The notes: a model not told the origin generated them from the sequence alone. A stretch of 64,000 nucleotides of DNA from Lentisphaeria bacterium (GCA_017456805.1 JAFTIQ010000074.1:1-64000); one strand, 5' to 3'. Counted from the first letter of the stretch, positions 47,097 to 56,922 are shown. Program-made: numbers and translations.

Positions 47097-48758
47097 ATGA
47101 AAAAACACTGTTTATTAGCGGCAAGTATACTCTTTGCCGGATCTCTGTTTGCAGCAGGGGACTCTTATTTCAAAAACGATGAACGCTGGATGCTGACCGG
47201 GGACAGTATTACGAACACGGATACTTACCGGGCAGCTGTCAAAAGAATTCTTGACCATTTTCATCCGGACAACAAAATCGAATTTGTCAACAAGGCTGTC
47301 TGGGGGGTAGATTCCAGACATCAGGCAAAAGTTGAAGGAAAACCGACGCTGGTTTCCATCATGCTCGGAATGAATAATATCATTCATTTCGAATATCCGC
47401 ACAAACCAGATTTTTCCCAAAAAGTGGAAAGTTACCGGAAAAACATTCTGCGCCATGTTGAATACTATCAGAGTATCGGTGCAGAAGTGATTCTCTTTAC
47501 CCCGACCCTGACCGATGAACGGGTCAGCTCCTTCTTCAGTCCCATGTACACGAAAAAAGGGTTGGAGCTGTTCGGCGATGTGATCCGGGAAATCGGAAAG
47601 CAGAAAAACTGTCTGGTTCTTCCCATTGCTGAAGAATTGGAAGCCTATGACGATACGCTCGGCCCGAATCAGATTGCCCGCATCGACGGTGTTCATCCCT
47701 TCGGAGAAGCTCAGTACCGTATCGCATGGTCCATTCTTCATCACCTGAATGCAGCCGGAAAACTCACCGGGAAACGGGCGATGTCTCCCGTCCCGACACC
47801 TGTCCCGGTGGAAGTCAAGCGTTCCAATTTCTATCTGAATGAAGAAGGGGATAAGATCGTTCTGAAATTCAGAGGCAAAGAAAATACAAAATTCAGAGTC
47901 ACCTGGAGTCTGGATGGCGAACGTGGTTCTCAGGATATTACCATCCGGAAAAATCAGACGATCCGCTGGACACTTCCCGCCTCTCCCAAAGCCTATAAAG
48001 TTGTTCTGGGCGATCAGAAACAGGCGGTTGTTGATCTGCAAACTGATGATGGAAAATTGAGTTTTTATCTCATCGACCTTGCACGCACAAGAGTCGTGAA
48101 ACCTGTTAACGGGGAACTTAAATTTGAAGTCAAGGCTCCGCAAAAGCCCAAAGCCGGAGTCCGGGATTTCAACTCTAATCATGCTTCTTATGCCGGAACC
48201 CGCTCTGAAGGGGACCTGATCGGAACCGTTACCATCAAAGAAGATGGTCCCAATCTCTGGCTTTCCGGAAGAGTTTATGACAGTGAACTGGATCATAATT
48301 CCTATTGGATCACCGGCAGAGACAACGTCCGGATCCTTCTGGACTTCCGCCCGGGAGAACGTTTTGGAAACCTGACCCCTGACCGGGATATCAATATGAT
48401 CCTTCTTTCGCCCCGGGATGTCCCTCAGTTCTCCCTGAAAGCGCTCGCATGGTGGGGTCCCCGTTTCCAGTACTGCATGTATTCCGATGGGGAACGTACC
48501 GCAGACGGTTATAAATGGCTGTACGGCTATGCCGGAAATATTACGAACTATCAGAAGTTCGATATTCAGAAACTGGATGTTTACGGATTCAATCTGTCCA
48601 TCATCGACAGAGACGGGAAAAATTTCCATTTGAATTCCATCATGCCGACGATTTTCGATAACAATGTGGAAAAAGCATTGAACCAGCTGATCATCGTTGA
48701 CCGGAAAAACAAATTCCCCGGACCCGAAACCACCACGATTCAGTGCTTTGGATTCTGA
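47097..48758 (+). CDS. secreted SGNH/GDSL hydrolase with CBM9-like C-terminus
   Basis: A 553-residue exported protein with signal MKKHCLLAASILFAGSLFA. The SGNH esterase domain shows block I as MLTGDSITNTD (catalytic Ser), an Asn block as IMLGMNNIIHF, and block V as RIDGVHPFGEAQ (Asp and His). A beta-rich spacer follows, then about 160 residues (AGTRSEGDLIGTVTIKEDG, NVRILLDFRPGERFG) resembling CBM9/DOMON. It probably removes acetyl or other ester groups from glycans. GGAGG precedes the start, and a 13-bp terminator follows. Confidence 0.82.
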   Translation: MKKHCLLAASILFAGSLFAAGDSYFKNDERWMLTGDSITNTDTYRAAVKRILDHFHPDNKIEFVNKAVWGVDSRHQAKVEGKPTLVSIMLGMNNIIHFEYPHKPDFSQKVESYRKNILRHVEYYQSIGAEVILFTPTLTDERVSSFFSPMYTKKGLELFGDVIREIGKQKNCLVLPIAEELEAYDDTLGPNQIARIDGVHPFGEAQYRIAWSILHHLNAAGKLTGKRAMSPVPTPVPVEVKRSNFYLNEEGDKIVLKFRGKENTKFRVTWSLDGERGSQDITIRKNQTIRWTLPASPKAYKVVLGDQKQAVVDLQTDDGKLSFYLIDLARTRVVKPVNGELKFEVKAPQKPKAGVRDFNSNHASYAGTRSEGDLIGTVTIKEDGPNLWLSGRVYDSELDHNSYWITGRDNVRILLDFRPGERFGNLTPDRDINMILLSPRDVPQFSLKALAWWGPRFQYCMYSDGERTADGYKWLYGYAGNITNYQKFDIQKLDVYGFNLSIIDRDGKNFHLNSIMPTIFDNNVEKALNQLIIVDRKNKFPGPETTTIQCFGF

Positions 48759-48783
48759 TCCGCGCCGGATTAAGAAATTTGAC

Positions 48784-48826
48784 AGGATATTATGAGGGTT
48801 AAATCTCTCATAATATCCTTTTTTTA
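48784..48826 (+). terminator. intrinsic terminator after the SGNH hydrolase gene
   Basis: Perfect 13-bp stem AGGATATTATGAG (48784-48796) with CTCATAATATCCT (48807-48819), 10-nt loop, run of seven T. Confidence 0.93.
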
Positions 48827-48830
48827 CTGC

Positions 48831-48858
48831 TTGAAAATTCTCTTTGAGCTTCTATATT
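48831..48858 (+). promoter_or_regulatory. predicted promoter of the secreted alpha/beta hydrolase gene
   Basis: TTGAAA (48831-48836) and TATATT (48853-48858), 16 bp apart, 27 nt before the ATG. Confidence 0.6.
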
Positions 48859-48885
48859 ATCAGAAAAAAAACAAGGAGTTTTATC

Positions 48886-50118
48886 ATGAAAACAAATATT
48901 GCGTTGTTATCTCTTGGAACATTGCTTGCATTCTCCAATGCACAACAGCCGGATCCCTTCAAAGAATTTCCCGAAAAATATTGGGATTTCTCTCTCGTGG
49001 AAAGAGTTCCTGAATACCGGGAAGCTCCGGAAGAATTTCAGGTCAAAGGATTGAAAGCCATTCTCGTGGAAGGCTTCGGACCGAAGGCTGATGATACAGA
49101 TTTCTCCCAGCCCTTCCCCAAGCCGCTGAAAGAAAAAACAAAAGCTGAATTTTTTGCCTATATCGGATTTCCGTCAACCCCGATGCCGAAGGGCGGATAC
49201 CCCGGAATCGTTCTGATCCACGGCGGAGGGGGAACCGCATTTCCCGGCTGGACAAAAAAATGGGTGGATCAGGGATTCGTTGTCATTGCATTGGATTGGT
49301 ATAATCAGATGCCTGTTCCGAAACATAAACATCTTCCAACAAACAGCATTACGGAGCGGCGTCCCCTGCCCGGCGGAAAACGGCAGGATCATATTTCCAA
49401 TATCGCCAATATGGCGCTTGCTCATTCTCTTCTGAGATCAATGGAGAAAGTCAATCCCGAAAAAACAGCGTTTGTAGGACTTTCCTGGGGCAGCTGGTAC
49501 GGAACGATGCTTGCCTCTCTGGATCACCGGTTCAACGGCGGAGTCCTGATCTATTGCGGAGACAGAAAATATCACAGAAAGATTTTCAACGGCAGATTTG
49601 TTCATGCGGCAAAAATTCCTCTCTACTGGGTTGTCAGCACGCACGACCAGAATGTGAATCTGAGAACCTTGAATGATTCGTTCAAAACCTGTCCCACAAT
49701 CGATACAAAATCCATTGTCATTGAGCTGCCCCATTCCCATATCGGATTTGAATTCGATTCCTGCTTCCGGATGGCAAAGCACTATACCACCGGAGAGGTC
49801 CCTGCCCTGCCGAAACTCAGCAATATGACTGTAAAAGGAAATATTGCAACCTGTAAAATCCTCAGTTCCGGAAAAGGGATCAAATATGCCGTTCTCTGTT
49901 ACACCAACGATGCAAATGAACCTGTATATCATAAGCGGAAATGGGCAACTGTTCCAGCGGAAATCAAGGGTGATACCATCACAGCAAAAATCCCGGATGG
50001 AGCCTATATGTACTACATCTCCGCTTACGAAGGAGAGAGCAAACATCACGATCTCTGCGGCTCAACGAATCCAGTTGTGAAACCGTTTCCCGGGAAAAAA
50101 GCTCCGCCGAAGAAATAA
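48886..50118 (+). CDS. secreted alpha/beta hydrolase (esterase-like)
   Basis: A 410-residue exported protein with signal MKTNIALLSLGTLLAFSNA. The oxyanion segment is IVLIHGGGGTAFPGW (near residue 120), the nucleophile elbow GLSWGSWYG (near 200), and the likely catalytic His is in ELPHSHIGFEF (near 285). The family covers acetyl-xylan and other carbohydrate esterases, and dienelactone hydrolase-like enzymes. The C-terminal 100 residues form an extra beta domain. The ATG at 48886 follows AAGGAG. It pairs in function with the SGNH esterase just upstream. Confidence 0.8.
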   Translation: MKTNIALLSLGTLLAFSNAQQPDPFKEFPEKYWDFSLVERVPEYREAPEEFQVKGLKAILVEGFGPKADDTDFSQPFPKPLKEKTKAEFFAYIGFPSTPMPKGGYPGIVLIHGGGGTAFPGWTKKWVDQGFVVIALDWYNQMPVPKHKHLPTNSITERRPLPGGKRQDHISNIANMALAHSLLRSMEKVNPEKTAFVGLSWGSWYGTMLASLDHRFNGGVLIYCGDRKYHRKIFNGRFVHAAKIPLYWVVSTHDQNVNLRTLNDSFKTCPTIDTKSIVIELPHSHIGFEFDSCFRMAKHYTTGEVPALPKLSNMTVKGNIATCKILSSGKGIKYAVLCYTNDANEPVYHKRKWATVPAEIKGDTITAKIPDGAYMYYISAYEGESKHHDLCGSTNPVVKPFPGKKAPPKK

Positions 50119-50136
50119 ATCTTTGCCATTCTCCCG

Positions 50137-50169
50137 ATCGCCGGTTCGCAAGATCCCGGCGATTTTTTA
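50137..50169. terminator. intrinsic terminator between convergent genes
   Basis: Stem ATCGCCGG (50137-50144) with CCGGCGAT (50156-50163), 11-nt loop, six T. It terminates the plus-strand esterase gene; its T-tract reaches the stop codon of the minus-strand gene. Confidence 0.8.
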
Positions 50170-51282
50170 TTGCGGCTTGAGAATCAGGAACGCCGGCAGC
50201 CCTTTAATATCAAAACGGCTCAGAACTTTCTGTACTTCCGGATCATCCACCTTTGTTGCATCAAAGACAACAAAAATATAGTGTTCCAGTTCCTCTTTGA
50301 CTTTGGGATCTTCCAATGTGGAATGTTTCATCGCCACACAATTCTTGCACCAGTCTGCATAAAAATCCACCAGAACCGGTTTCCCGGTTTCTTTTGCATG
50401 CTGAATAACTGCCGCCAGCTCTGCCTCTGAACGGATTCCTGCAGTATTTTCCGCCGGAGGAAAATACAAATTCCATGCGGTGATCCCGTAATAAATCCCC
50501 AGCAGAACGATCAGAAGACCGAACACATATTTGACATAAACCATCCAGCCTCCGGGTTTGGGCAGAAAACTGATCCCGGCTGCCAGCAGCGGCCACGGCA
50601 AAGCCATTCCGATCCCGAGCAGAAACGGAAGAATAAGCCCCCACATCGCTCCGGAAGCATAAAGTCCGGCAGAATAAATCATAATCGCAATCACCACGGG
50701 CGCAACACATGCCCCTGCCAGCAATGCTGTAATCCCCCCCAGCAGAAAAATTCCAATCAGTTTCGCAGAGGACGGAATCTTCAGATTCGCCTGATATTTT
50801 GTAAGATCCACATTCAGCACTCCGAACATGGATAATCCCAGCAGCACAAAAATGAGCGCGGCAATCAGATTGAAATACCAGGTGGATGCGATTCCGCCCA
50901 GAGAAGCCCCGCCAAGAACCGCAGCAAGCCCAACTCCTCCGCAAGCAAGAATCATCCCCAGCGCATAAACACATGCCCGCAGGATCCCTGTTTTCCGGTT
51001 CTGAGGATCCGATGCCCCGATAATGGAAAGGTTCACCGGAATTACCGGAAGAACGCAAGGCGTCAGGTTCAAGGCAATTCCTCCGGCAAACGCTGCAAGC
51101 AGAACCGCAGCAATGCTCATTCCGGCAAACATGGAAGATTCCAGATTTCCCTGAAGGAATGCAAGGAATTTTTCAGCATCCATAAACCCGTATTCTTTCT
51201 GCACAATTTCAACAGCAGGAAATTCTTTTGCAAAGGAAAGAAGCGGAAGAATACTCATCGCAAATATCAGTTTCGGTTTCAT
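50167..51282 (-). CDS. DsbD/CcdA-like membrane protein fused to thioredoxin domain
   Basis: A 371-residue membrane protein. After a signal-like N-terminus and about 30 residues come CcdA-type helices (LNLTPCVLPVIPVNLSIIG with the conserved redox Cys and Pro, then AGACVAPVVIAIM with the second Cys). The C-terminal thioredoxin-like domain has VDFYADWCKNCVAMK and a cis-Pro loop GLPAFLIL. It carries reducing power from cytosolic thioredoxin to periplasmic proteins. The N-terminal immunoglobulin-like domain of classical DsbD is missing. The ATG at 51282 follows AAAGGTGA. Confidence 0.88.
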   Translation of the reverse strand: MKPKLIFAMSILPLLSFAKEFPAVEIVQKEYGFMDAEKFLAFLQGNLESSMFAGMSIAAVLLAAFAGGIALNLTPCVLPVIPVNLSIIGASDPQNRKTGILRACVYALGMILACGGVGLAAVLGGASLGGIASTWYFNLIAALIFVLLGLSMFGVLNVDLTKYQANLKIPSSAKLIGIFLLGGITALLAGACVAPVVIAIMIYSAGLYASGAMWGLILPFLLGIGMALPWPLLAAGISFLPKPGGWMVYVKYVFGLLIVLLGIYYGITAWNLYFPPAENTAGIRSEAELAAVIQHAKETGKPVLVDFYADWCKNCVAMKHSTLEDPKVKEELEHYIFVVFDATKVDDPEVQKVLSRFDIKGLPAFLILKPQ

Positions 51283-51436
51283 CTTTTTATCACCTTTCTC
51301 TTTCGCAGCTGGGTGGTTTGACAATTTTCCGGAAAACAAAGTTCTCTCTTCTGTCAAATTCTTCTGATAACTTAACGCTATTTTTTTCAATTTCCAGTGA
51401 ATAAAAAAAAAAATTTACTGCCAATGATTTTTTTTC

Positions 51437-51465
51437 TTGAAAATTCACTCAAAGTATGATATAGT
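51437..51465 (+). promoter_or_regulatory. predicted promoter of the KDG kinase-KDPG aldolase operon
   Basis: TTGAAA (51437-51442) and TATAGT (51460-51465), 17 bp apart, 47 nt before the ATG. Confidence 0.7.
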
Positions 51466-51512
51466 ATCAAAAGAGAGAACGTGTTCTTACAATATAAGAA
51501 AGGAAAGATTTT

Positions 51513-52613
51513 ATGAAACAAATTTGCATTGCCGGTTTTGGAGAAGTTATGCTGAGGCTCTGTCCTCAGGGGAAAAAAAGATTTGCACAGAACCTGCCCG
51601 GAACTCTTGATGCAAGTTTCGGCGGAGGAGAAGCGAATGTATGCGCATCCATCGCCATGCTCGGCGGAAAAAGCAGATATCTGACAGCTCTTCCGGATAA
51701 CCCGATCGCGAAAACCTTTGCTGCTCAGCTTGCCGGTTTCGGTTCCGATGTTTCCCGCATTCATTATACAAAAACCGGGCGTATGGGAGTCTACTATGCC
51801 GAACACGGTTCCAATATGCGGGGCTCAAATGTTGTCTACGACCGGGAAGGTTCTGTCATTTCCCAGCTTGGCGCGGAGGATTATGATTTTGATTTCATGC
51901 TGGAAGGCGTCAGCCATCTGCACCTGACCGGGATCACCCCTTCCCTCACCCGGAAAGCATACGAAGCGACTCTTGCAATTGCAAAAAAAGCTGCAGAAAA
52001 AGGGATCACTGTTTCTATTGACTTGAATTACCGGAAAAAACTCTGGAACTGGGAAGAGGGAACAGCAAAAAATGAACTTGCCGCCCGCTGTATGGGAGAA
52101 ATCGTTCCCCTGGCAGATATCATTATCGGAAACGAAGAAGATGCTTCAGATGTCTTCGGGATCAAAGCCCCTGATACAGCTATCGAAGCGGGGAAATTGA
52201 ATATTGCCGGATACGAACTGGTGGCAGCCGAACTCAGTAAACGGTTTCCGAAAGCAAAATTTGTGGCAATCACTCTGCGGGAAAGCATCAGCGCAGATCA
52301 TAATAACTGGGGCGGAATGCTTTATGACTGCACCGCAAAAAAAGCGCACTTCGCCCCCCTGAATCAGGATGGCTGCTATGCGCCCTACGAAATCCGGGAT
52401 ATTGTCGACCGGTTCGGCGGCGGAGACTCTTTCTGTGCCGGATTGATTTTTGCATTGAACACTCCGGAACACAGCTCCCCGGCGCAGGCGATCCGTTTTG
52501 CAGTTGCTTCCAGCGCACTGAAACATACCATTTCCACGGATTATAATTATACCAGCCGTTCCGAAGTGGAAAATCTGATGAAGGGATCAGCCTCAGGGCG
52601 GGTGCAGCGATGA
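51513..52613 (+). CDS. kdgK: 2-keto-3-deoxygluconate kinase (PfkB family)
   Basis: A 366-residue PfkB-type kinase. The N-terminal substrate motif FGGGEANVCASIAMLGG and the C-terminal signature IVDRFGGGDSFCAG (catalytic Asp) are present; SIDLNYRKKLWNW near residue 170 is typical of KDG kinases. It phosphorylates 2-keto-3-deoxygluconate to KDPG in uronate catabolism. The next gene, KDPG aldolase, overlaps by 4 nt and confirms the assignment. GAAAGGAAAG lies before the ATG. Confidence 0.9.
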   Translation: MKQICIAGFGEVMLRLCPQGKKRFAQNLPGTLDASFGGGEANVCASIAMLGGKSRYLTALPDNPIAKTFAAQLAGFGSDVSRIHYTKTGRMGVYYAEHGSNMRGSNVVYDREGSVISQLGAEDYDFDFMLEGVSHLHLTGITPSLTRKAYEATLAIAKKAAEKGITVSIDLNYRKKLWNWEEGTAKNELAARCMGEIVPLADIIIGNEEDASDVFGIKAPDTAIEAGKLNIAGYELVAAELSKRFPKAKFVAITLRESISADHNNWGGMLYDCTAKKAHFAPLNQDGCYAPYEIRDIVDRFGGGDSFCAGLIFALNTPEHSSPAQAIRFAVASSALKHTISTDYNYTSRSEVENLMKGSASGRVQR

Positions 52614-53221
52614 AAAAACAGTTTGAAGCCCTTTTGAAAGAGTGTCCGGTTGTGGCAATTCTCCGGGGGATCACGCCCGGGGAAGTTCCTGAGGTTTGCG
52701 ATGTGCTTCTGGATGCCGGAATCCGGATTCTGGAGATTCCGCTGAACTCGCCGGATGCCTGCACCAGCATAAAAATCGCCGCAGAACATTGTGCCGGACA
52801 CCAGATGGTGGGAGCCGGAACCGTTCTGACCCCTGAAGATGTCCGGAATGTAAAAGCTGCCGGCGGAACTTTTATCATCTCCCCCAACACCGATCCGGAT
52901 GTGATCCGCGAAACAAAGGCTTGCGGGATGCTCTCCATGCCCGGATTTTTTACAGCAAGTGAAGGATTCACCGCATTGAAAGCCGGTGCAGATTACCTCA
53001 AAATGTTCCCGGCGATCCTCGGACCATCCTATGTCAAGGATCTTCAGGCTGTGATCAAAGCTCCCATTTTTGCAGTCGGCGGAGTCAATGCCGGAAACAT
53101 TCCGGATTTTCTAAAACTCTGCGCCGGTGTCGGGATCGGAAGCGCACTTTATAAAGCCGGAAAATCCCTGGAAGATATCAAAGCAGATGCAGAGAAAATC
53201 ATTCAGTCAACGGGAAAATAA
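52610..53221 (+). CDS. eda: KDPG/KHG aldolase
   Basis: A 203-residue class I aldolase. The catalytic Glu is in ILEIPLNSPDA (near residue 45), the phosphate-binding region in VGAGTVLTPEDVR, and the Schiff-base Lys in DYLKMFPAILGP (near 130). It splits 2-keto-3-deoxy-6-phosphogluconate to pyruvate and glyceraldehyde 3-phosphate. The ATGA overlap with kdgK shows translational coupling. Together they complete breakdown of uronates that the secreted enzymes of this window could release. Confidence 0.93.
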   Translation: MKKQFEALLKECPVVAILRGITPGEVPEVCDVLLDAGIRILEIPLNSPDACTSIKIAAEHCAGHQMVGAGTVLTPEDVRNVKAAGGTFIISPNTDPDVIRETKACGMLSMPGFFTASEGFTALKAGADYLKMFPAILGPSYVKDLQAVIKAPIFAVGGVNAGNIPDFLKLCAGVGIGSALYKAGKSLEDIKADAEKIIQSTGK

Positions 53222-53255
53222 GATTTTTGCGCGCTGATCGCTCTTGAAAAAACAG

Positions 53256-53290
53256 GACTGCTGCGGATCTGATTCTGCGGCGGTCTTTTT
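53256..53290 (+). terminator. intrinsic terminator after eda
   Basis: Stem GACTGCTGC with GCGGCGGTC (two G-U pairs), 12-nt loop, five T. It abuts the end of the convergent GtrA gene. Confidence 0.75.
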
Positions 53291-53801
53291 ATTTGGAGGA
53301 ACCCTCTTCTCCGGAAGGTTTTTCCGTTTTCCGGAACACCCAGAACCGCATGATGATATAATCGATCAGAGTATAGCCGCACATTCCGCAGAACATGGCA
53401 ACATTGTTTTGAATTTCTTCACTGTAAGAAGCAAGAATACGGAACACAACAAATTTTGATGTACTGTAAGCCACTGTATAGGAAAAGAAAACACAACATG
53501 CGAATTTGACCGCCTGATATGCAGTCAAACCGATTTTTTCAGAGGTGGAAGCCCCCTCTGCAGCATGGGCGCGGAACGTAAAAACTTTATTCAGACAAAA
53601 GCTGCAGATCCCGCCCACGATATAATTTGCGGCAGAAGAAACCCAGTAAGAACAGCCTGCCAGATTATAAAGCAGAAACATAGTGGATGCACCGACCGCA
53701 GTATTGATCACTCCAACGATCAGAAAACGCCAGAAAGCAGGATCAATCATCTTCAGCAGAGCTTTGATACTGAATCCGTCTTTGAAAATATCTTTCAGCA
53801 T
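53289..53801 (-). CDS. GtrA-like membrane protein
   Basis: A 170-residue protein with four membrane helices. The first, RFLIVGVINTAVGASTMFLLYNL, is the hallmark GtrA start, and helix two carries YIVGGICSFCLNKVFTFR. GtrA proteins are thought to flip undecaprenyl-linked sugars or to help glycosyl transfer to surface polymers. It is a single gene facing eda; no glycosyltransferase partner is adjacent. Confidence 0.85.
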   Translation of the reverse strand: MLKDIFKDGFSIKALLKMIDPAFWRFLIVGVINTAVGASTMFLLYNLAGCSYWVSSAANYIVGGICSFCLNKVFTFRAHAAEGASTSEKIGLTAYQAVKFACCVFFSYTVAYSTSKFVVFRILASYSEEIQNNVAMFCGMCGYTLIDYIIMRFWVFRKTEKPSGEEGSSK

Positions 53802-53958
53802 AAAAATTTTACCTGTTCTATATTTGTTCCATGATTGAAGGAGCTAACATAACACACTTTTTTCAATTTACAAGCCGGAACACCAAACGGTGAACGATTT
53901 TTTCCGCAGGCAGAGCGAAAAAACTTTTAAGAAAATGCGCTCCGGAACAGTTTTCGAC

Positions 53959-53986
53959 TTGAAATTTCGGAAAAAAGCGTTATATT
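53959..53986 (+). promoter_or_regulatory. predicted promoter of guaB
   Basis: TTGAAA (53959-53964) and TATATT (53981-53986), 16 bp apart. The start would lie near 53993, giving a very short leader that still holds CGGAGG before the ATG at 54011. Confidence 0.6.
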
Positions 53987-54010
53987 TCAAAGGCAAACGG
54001 AGGTTTTAGA

Positions 54011-55510
54011 ATGAACAACACTTTCATTGATGAGTTTATGGCCAACTTCAAGTTTGAAGGGCTGACGTTTGACGACATTTCATTGATCACACAGTATGCA
54101 GATTTCCTGCCCGATGAATCAGATGTCTCCACCAATTTTTCACGCAATATCAGATTGAACATCCCGTTCGTTTCTGCTGCAATGGACACCGTTACCGAAA
54201 GCGAAATGGCAATTGCAATGGCAAAGCTCGGCGGACTCGGAGTCATTCACAAAAACCTGGCTCCTGAAATCCAGGCTGATGAAGTCCGGAAGGTCAAACA
54301 GTACCTTAACGGCTTTATCCGGGAACCCATTTGCTTCAATCAGGATCAGACAGTGGAAGAAATGCTGAATGAAAAGGCTGCCAAGCAGTACTCCTTCTCC
54401 GGCTTCCCCATCGTGGATAACAATGGCAAACTGGTGGGACTCGTCACCTCCCGCGATATCAAATATCTGACCGACTACAATGTCAAACTCAAAGATGTCA
54501 TGACTGCAAAGCTCGTCACCGCTCCCGATGGAACAGAGCTTCAGGAAGCCTATGACATCATGACCAAAAACAAACTGGCAAAGCTCCCGACTTTGGATGC
54601 CAACGGCAGACTGACCGGTCTTTACAGCTATACAGACGTCAGAACCATTATCCGCAACATCGCCCCCAACTACAACCGCGATGCAAGCCACCGTCTCCGC
54701 GTTGCAGCTGCAATCAGCCCCATGGACTGGAACAGAATCGAACTGCTGCTCCAGGCAGGCGTGGATGCACTCGTCATTGATACTGCTCACGGTCACTCCA
54801 AAGGCGTGATCGAAACTGTGAAAGAACTCAAGAAACGCTCCATTGCCGCAGATGTCGTTGCAGGAAACATTGCAGCAGGCGATGCCGGAAAAGCATTGCT
54901 GGATGCAGGTGTGGATGCCATCAAGGTTGGAATCGGCCCCGGCTCCATCTGTACAACCCGCGTCGTCGCAGGTGTCGGTATGCCTCAGGTCTCTGCGATC
55001 TACGAAGTCCGCAAGGCGATCGGTGATGAAGTTCCTCTGATTGCAGACGGCGGAATCAAACAGTCCGGCGACGTTGCAAAGGCTCTTGCTGTCGGAGCTC
55101 ACTGTGTTATGATGGGTTCTGTTCTTGCCGGAACCATGGAAAGCCCCGGAGACAAGATCATCCACCACGGCAGACGCTATGTTGTCTACCGCGGAATGGG
55201 AAGTCTGGAAGCAATGAAGACCTCCAAAGGAAGCCGGGAACGTTATGGTCAGGCAGATGTTGATGACACCAAGAAGCTGGTTCCTCAGGGAATCGAAGGG
55301 ATGGTCCCCTATCGCGGTGCATTGTGGGAAGTTGTCCACCAGTTCACCGGCGGACTCCGGTACTCTCTGGGATATTGCGGAACCCGCACAATTCCGGAAC
55401 TTACCGCCCGCGCAAAGATCATCCGTGTCAGTGCATCCGGTTTGAAAGAAGCTCATCCCCACGATATCCTTCTTTCCAAAGATGCCCCCAACTATATGGC
55501 AGATAACTGA
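54011..55510 (+). CDS. guaB: inosine-5'-monophosphate dehydrogenase
   Basis: A 499-residue IMPDH of normal length. The barrel begins with TFDDISLI; two CBS repeats lie at about residues 95-215 (FPIVDNNGKLVGLVTSRDI, LPTLDANGRLTGLYSYTD). The catalytic Cys is in GIGPGSICTTRVVAG (near 305), the phosphate site in ADGGIKQSGD, and the mobile flap in KGSRERYGQ. It oxidises IMP to XMP with NAD, the committed step to GMP. CGGAGG precedes the ATG. The UDP-glucose dehydrogenase gene follows after 19 nt. Confidence 0.96.
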   Translation: MNNTFIDEFMANFKFEGLTFDDISLITQYADFLPDESDVSTNFSRNIRLNIPFVSAAMDTVTESEMAIAMAKLGGLGVIHKNLAPEIQADEVRKVKQYLNGFIREPICFNQDQTVEEMLNEKAAKQYSFSGFPIVDNNGKLVGLVTSRDIKYLTDYNVKLKDVMTAKLVTAPDGTELQEAYDIMTKNKLAKLPTLDANGRLTGLYSYTDVRTIIRNIAPNYNRDASHRLRVAAAISPMDWNRIELLLQAGVDALVIDTAHGHSKGVIETVKELKKRSIAADVVAGNIAAGDAGKALLDAGVDAIKVGIGPGSICTTRVVAGVGMPQVSAIYEVRKAIGDEVPLIADGGIKQSGDVAKALAVGAHCVMMGSVLAGTMESPGDKIIHHGRRYVVYRGMGSLEAMKTSKGSRERYGQADVDDTKKLVPQGIEGMVPYRGALWEVVHQFTGGLRYSLGYCGTRTIPELTARAKIIRVSASGLKEAHPHDILLSKDAPNYMADN

Positions 55511-55529
55511 TAGATCTCAAGGATAACGA

Positions 55530-56906
55530 ATGGCTGATCGCAAGCACATTCTCTGTATCGGTGCCGGTTACGTCGGCGGGCCGACGATGGCAATGATCGC
55601 GGCAAAATGTCCCGATTATAAAGTGACCGTCGCCGATATCAATGAACAACGGATCGCAGCCTGGAATTCAGATCGGCTCCCGATTTATGAACCCGGACTG
55701 GATGAACTTGTTAAAAAATGCCGCGGTAAAAATCTCTTTTTTACCACTGATGCCGTCTCAGCCATTCGTGATGCTTATATCATCTTTGTCAGTGTCAATA
55801 CCCCCACCAAAAAATTCGGGACCGGTGCAGGAAAAGCCGCGAATCTTCAATACTGGGAAAATTGCGCCCGGATGATTGCGGAAAATGCAGATGGTCCAAG
55901 AATCGTTGTCGAAAAAAGCACTCTGCCTGTCCGCGCAGCAGAAATGATCCATAAGATCCTTCAGGCAAACTCCAAAGGTTTTGAGTTCCACGTTCTTTCC
56001 AATCCGGAATTTCTCGCGGAAGGAACAGCCGTCAAAGATCTGGAAAATCCTGACCGTGTTCTGATCGGCTCCATGCGGACACCTGATGGACACGAAGCCA
56101 TGCAGGAGATCGTTGATATCTATGCCCGCTGGGTTCCCAGAGAAAAGATTCTGACCACCAACGTGTGGAGCAGTGAGATGTCCAAGCTCATTGCCAATGC
56201 CATGCTTGCTCAGCGGATCTCCTCCATGAACAGTGTTTCTGCTTTATGCGAGAGAACCGGTGCAGATGTCCGGGAAGTCTCCCGTGCGGTTGGAATGGAT
56301 TCCCGGATCGGTTCAAAATTCCTGCGTCCCGGGGTCGGCTTCGGCGGATCCTGCTTCAAAAAAGATATTCTGAATCTGGTTTACCTTTGTGAAACTTACA
56401 ATCTGCCGGAAGTCGGAGCGTACTGGGAACAGGTCGTCAAAATGAATGAATATCAGGAACGGCGTTTTGCAGAACGGATCGTCCGCTCCATGTTCAACAC
56501 CATTTCCGGTAAAAACATTACGATGTACGGTTTTTCCTTCAAAGCAGATACTGGTGACACCCGGGAATCTCCTGCGTTTTATATCGCCAGAATGCTTCTC
56601 GAAGAAAATGCAAAACTTACGATTTACGATCCGAAGGCGTTGGACAATGCCCGGCTCGACCTTGCAGGATATGAAAATGTCACCTTCTGTGAAGATCCGT
56701 ATCAAGCAGCGGAACATGCTCACTGTATTGCTGTTGTGACGGAATGGCAGGAGTTTGCAAGTTATGATTACCGGAAGATTTTCCACTCCATGGAAAAGCC
56801 TGCGTTTTTGTTTGATGGACGCAATATTCTGGATCATGAAGCGTTATTTCAAATAGGATTTGAAGTTTATCCGCTGGGCTGTCAAGAGCTTACACATCTG
56901 AAATAA
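55530..56906 (+). CDS. UDP-glucose 6-dehydrogenase, animal-like type
   Basis: A 458-residue UGDH. The NAD motif is [14 protein letters not shown]; the catalytic Cys lies in [19 protein letters not shown] (near residue 275). Long segments resemble the animal enzyme rather than the usual bacterial Ugd: [70 protein letters not shown]. It oxidises UDP-glucose to UDP-glucuronate for surface polysaccharide. It follows guaB by 19 nt and probably shares its transcript. Confidence 0.93.
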   Translation: MADRKHILCIGAGYVGGPTMAMIAAKCPDYKVTVADINEQRIAAWNSDRLPIYEPGLDELVKKCRGKNLFFTTDAVSAIRDAYIIFVSVNTPTKKFGTGAGKAANLQYWENCARMIAENADGPRIVVEKSTLPVRAAEMIHKILQANSKGFEFHVLSNPEFLAEGTAVKDLENPDRVLIGSMRTPDGHEAMQEIVDIYARWVPREKILTTNVWSSEMSKLIANAMLAQRISSMNSVSALCERTGADVREVSRAVGMDSRIGSKFLRPGVGFGGSCFKKDILNLVYLCETYNLPEVGAYWEQVVKMNEYQERRFAERIVRSMFNTISGKNITMYGFSFKADTGDTRESPAFYIARMLLEENAKLTIYDPKALDNARLDLAGYENVTFCEDPYQAAEHAHCIAVVTEWQEFASYDYRKIFHSMEKPAFLFDGRNILDHEALFQIGFEVYPLGCQELTHLK

Positions 56907-56922
56907 ACCGGAGGGGCTTTTC

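Noticed and set aside
54140..55462. Minus-strand open frame (440 codons) opposite guaB
   Set aside because: Shadow of guaB with the same Cys/Phe/Asp-rich character as the other antisense frames.
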